Assembly (NCBI GenBank): GCA_964019335.1 | Contig: OZ025678.1 | Coordinates: 248,001 to 312,000, forward strand | DNA length: 64,000 nt | Reading direction: 5' to 3' | From: Diplonema japonicum | Taxonomy: Eukaryota > Euglenozoa > Diplonemea > Diplonemida > Diplonemidae | Shown here: one piece after another, positions 63,488-64,000 of the stretch | Position numbering within the stretch: position 1 is the first letter of the stretch | Layout of the letters: each line of letters starts with the position of its first letter | The notes under the pieces: model-generated | Told to the model about the DNA's origin: nothing | Database searches by the model: none | What the model saw: only the letters and a program-made list of their open reading frames with translations | Made by a program: the position numbers and the translations under genes

Positions 63488-64000
63488 ATGACTACCCACG
63501 ACGGCGACGAAGCCCTGGCCCCACACTCAGCCCCAGCCCCGGCCCCGCCCCTCGCAAGCCACCACAAGAAGAAGCGAAAGGGAGGCGCATGCCCGGACGT
63601 GTACCTTGGCCACGACACCAAGCTGGTAAGGACCAACACAGATCGTGCACCAGCGCCACCTCTGCTCGTCAAATGGCGGTCCAAGAGCGCGAAGCGCGGG
63701 CAGTTGTGCGACGGACAAGCGGAGCCCGCAAAGAAGAAAGACCGCTTGGACCTCCTCAGGGCGAACCGACGGTCGGGCAAGGCCGCCGTTCACGCCCTGG
63801 CTGAAGAACATCGAGCGGGTCTGGAAGATAAGCTCTCCCACACGAAACTGGCGACGGCCGGGATCGTCGAAGCGGAAGGGGAGTGGACGCCAGAAGCCAT
63901 GATACGGGTCTGCAAACACGTGCTCGGCGAAGAGCCTAAAACCGCGAAGGAACTCGGGATTCACATGAAGTTTGTCCGGTTCGCCCTCATCCTGGACTTT
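63488..64000 (+). CDS. Unknown basic protein, running off the window end
   Basis: From an ATG at 63488 (MTTHDGDEALAPH) the frame stays open to the window edge, 171 codons; it is also open upstream to 63392. An Ala/Pro-rich start is followed by a basic KKKRKGG that may be a nuclear localisation signal, then charged helical sequence (DRLDLLRANRRSGKAAVHAL, TPEAMIRVCKHVLGEEPKTA). G/C-rich third positions support coding. No family was recognised. The surroundings and basic character fit a retroelement ORF1-like protein, but a host gene cannot be excluded. Confidence 0.5.
   Translation, partial: MTTHDGDEALAPHSAPAPAPPLASHHKKKRKGGACPDVYLGHDTKLVRTNTDRAPAPPLLVKWRSKSAKRGQLCDGQAEPAKKKDRLDLLRANRRSGKAAVHALAEEHRAGLEDKLSHTKLATAGIVEAEGEWTPEAMIRVCKHVLGEEPKTAKELGIHMKFVRFALILDF

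Noticed and set aside
63527-63964. 145-codon minus-strand frame at the window end
   Set aside because: The opposite plus-strand frame from 63488 has better codon bias and continues past the edge; the minus frame looks like its shadow.

Overview
This window is nuclear DNA of a flagellated (ciliated) unicellular eukaryote. It has spliceosomal GT-AG introns, mostly 34-80 nt and often carrying a long A- or T-tract, and homopolymer-rich spacers around G+C-richer coding sequence. It also has ciliary genes (BBS9, LZTFL1, a DNAI7/CASC1-like protein, a CEP44-like protein). Every host gene I can support lies on the + strand, and several start codons follow a pyrimidine tract ending in CAG. That co-orientation and those acceptor-like sites fit polycistronic transcription with spliced-leader trans-splicing, so a euglenozoan (diplonemid-like) source is my best guess. 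It is an inference; no marker gene in the window proves it.

Layout. 1-8.3 kb: 3' part of a giant, probably GPI-anchored surface protein. 9.9-15.3 kb: a seven-exon gene for a J-domain / RanBP2 zinc finger / Tudor-like / coiled-coil protein. 15.6-17.1 kb: an MFS monocarboxylate-type transporter, then a LINE fragment. 19-31.8 kb: TRAP-gamma, DNAI7-like, LPLAT acyltransferase, ubiquitin-like protein, CEP44-like, BBS9 and LZTFL1. 32.1-32.9 kb: two small inverted-repeat elements. 33-34.1 kb: a PPR protein. 34.3-41.0 kb: an intronless 2242-residue fusion of a full ABCA transporter, a GT28 sterol glucosyltransferase and a DysF domain. 41.5-42.4 kb: a piggyBac fossil. 43.4-46.3 kb: an acylated pentapeptide-repeat protein, an RS-rich unknown and a CxxC mitochondrial-type protein.

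46.9-64 kb is a recent duplication and transposon zone. A papain-like cysteine protease followed by a kinase-ankyrin gene occurs twice, 13,046 bp apart. The protease copies look identical including the intron, while the kinase copies have diverged and both are damaged. Copy 1 is split by a 7.4-kb LINE with an 11-bp target-site duplication. A second, 5'-truncated tail of the same LINE sits at the equivalent base of a neighbouring ankyrin repeat. A 2-oxoglutarate oxygenase gene lies between the two units.

The LINE is the most unusual mobile element. ORF1 ends in UGA-CUA, the reading frame stays open through a Leu-rich leader to a canonical 2A peptide (GDVERNPGP), and the APE endonuclease and reverse transcriptase follow. 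This suggests stop-codon readthrough followed by co-translational separation. Among host genes, the ABCA-sterol glucosyltransferase-DysF fusion is the strongest candidate for an undescribed system: lipid transport, sterol glucosylation and a possible lipid or membrane-damage sensor in one polypeptide.

Limits: exon boundaries were set by hand from frame continuity and GT-AG; identities were judged by eye; homopolymer lengths in the assembly may be wrong.
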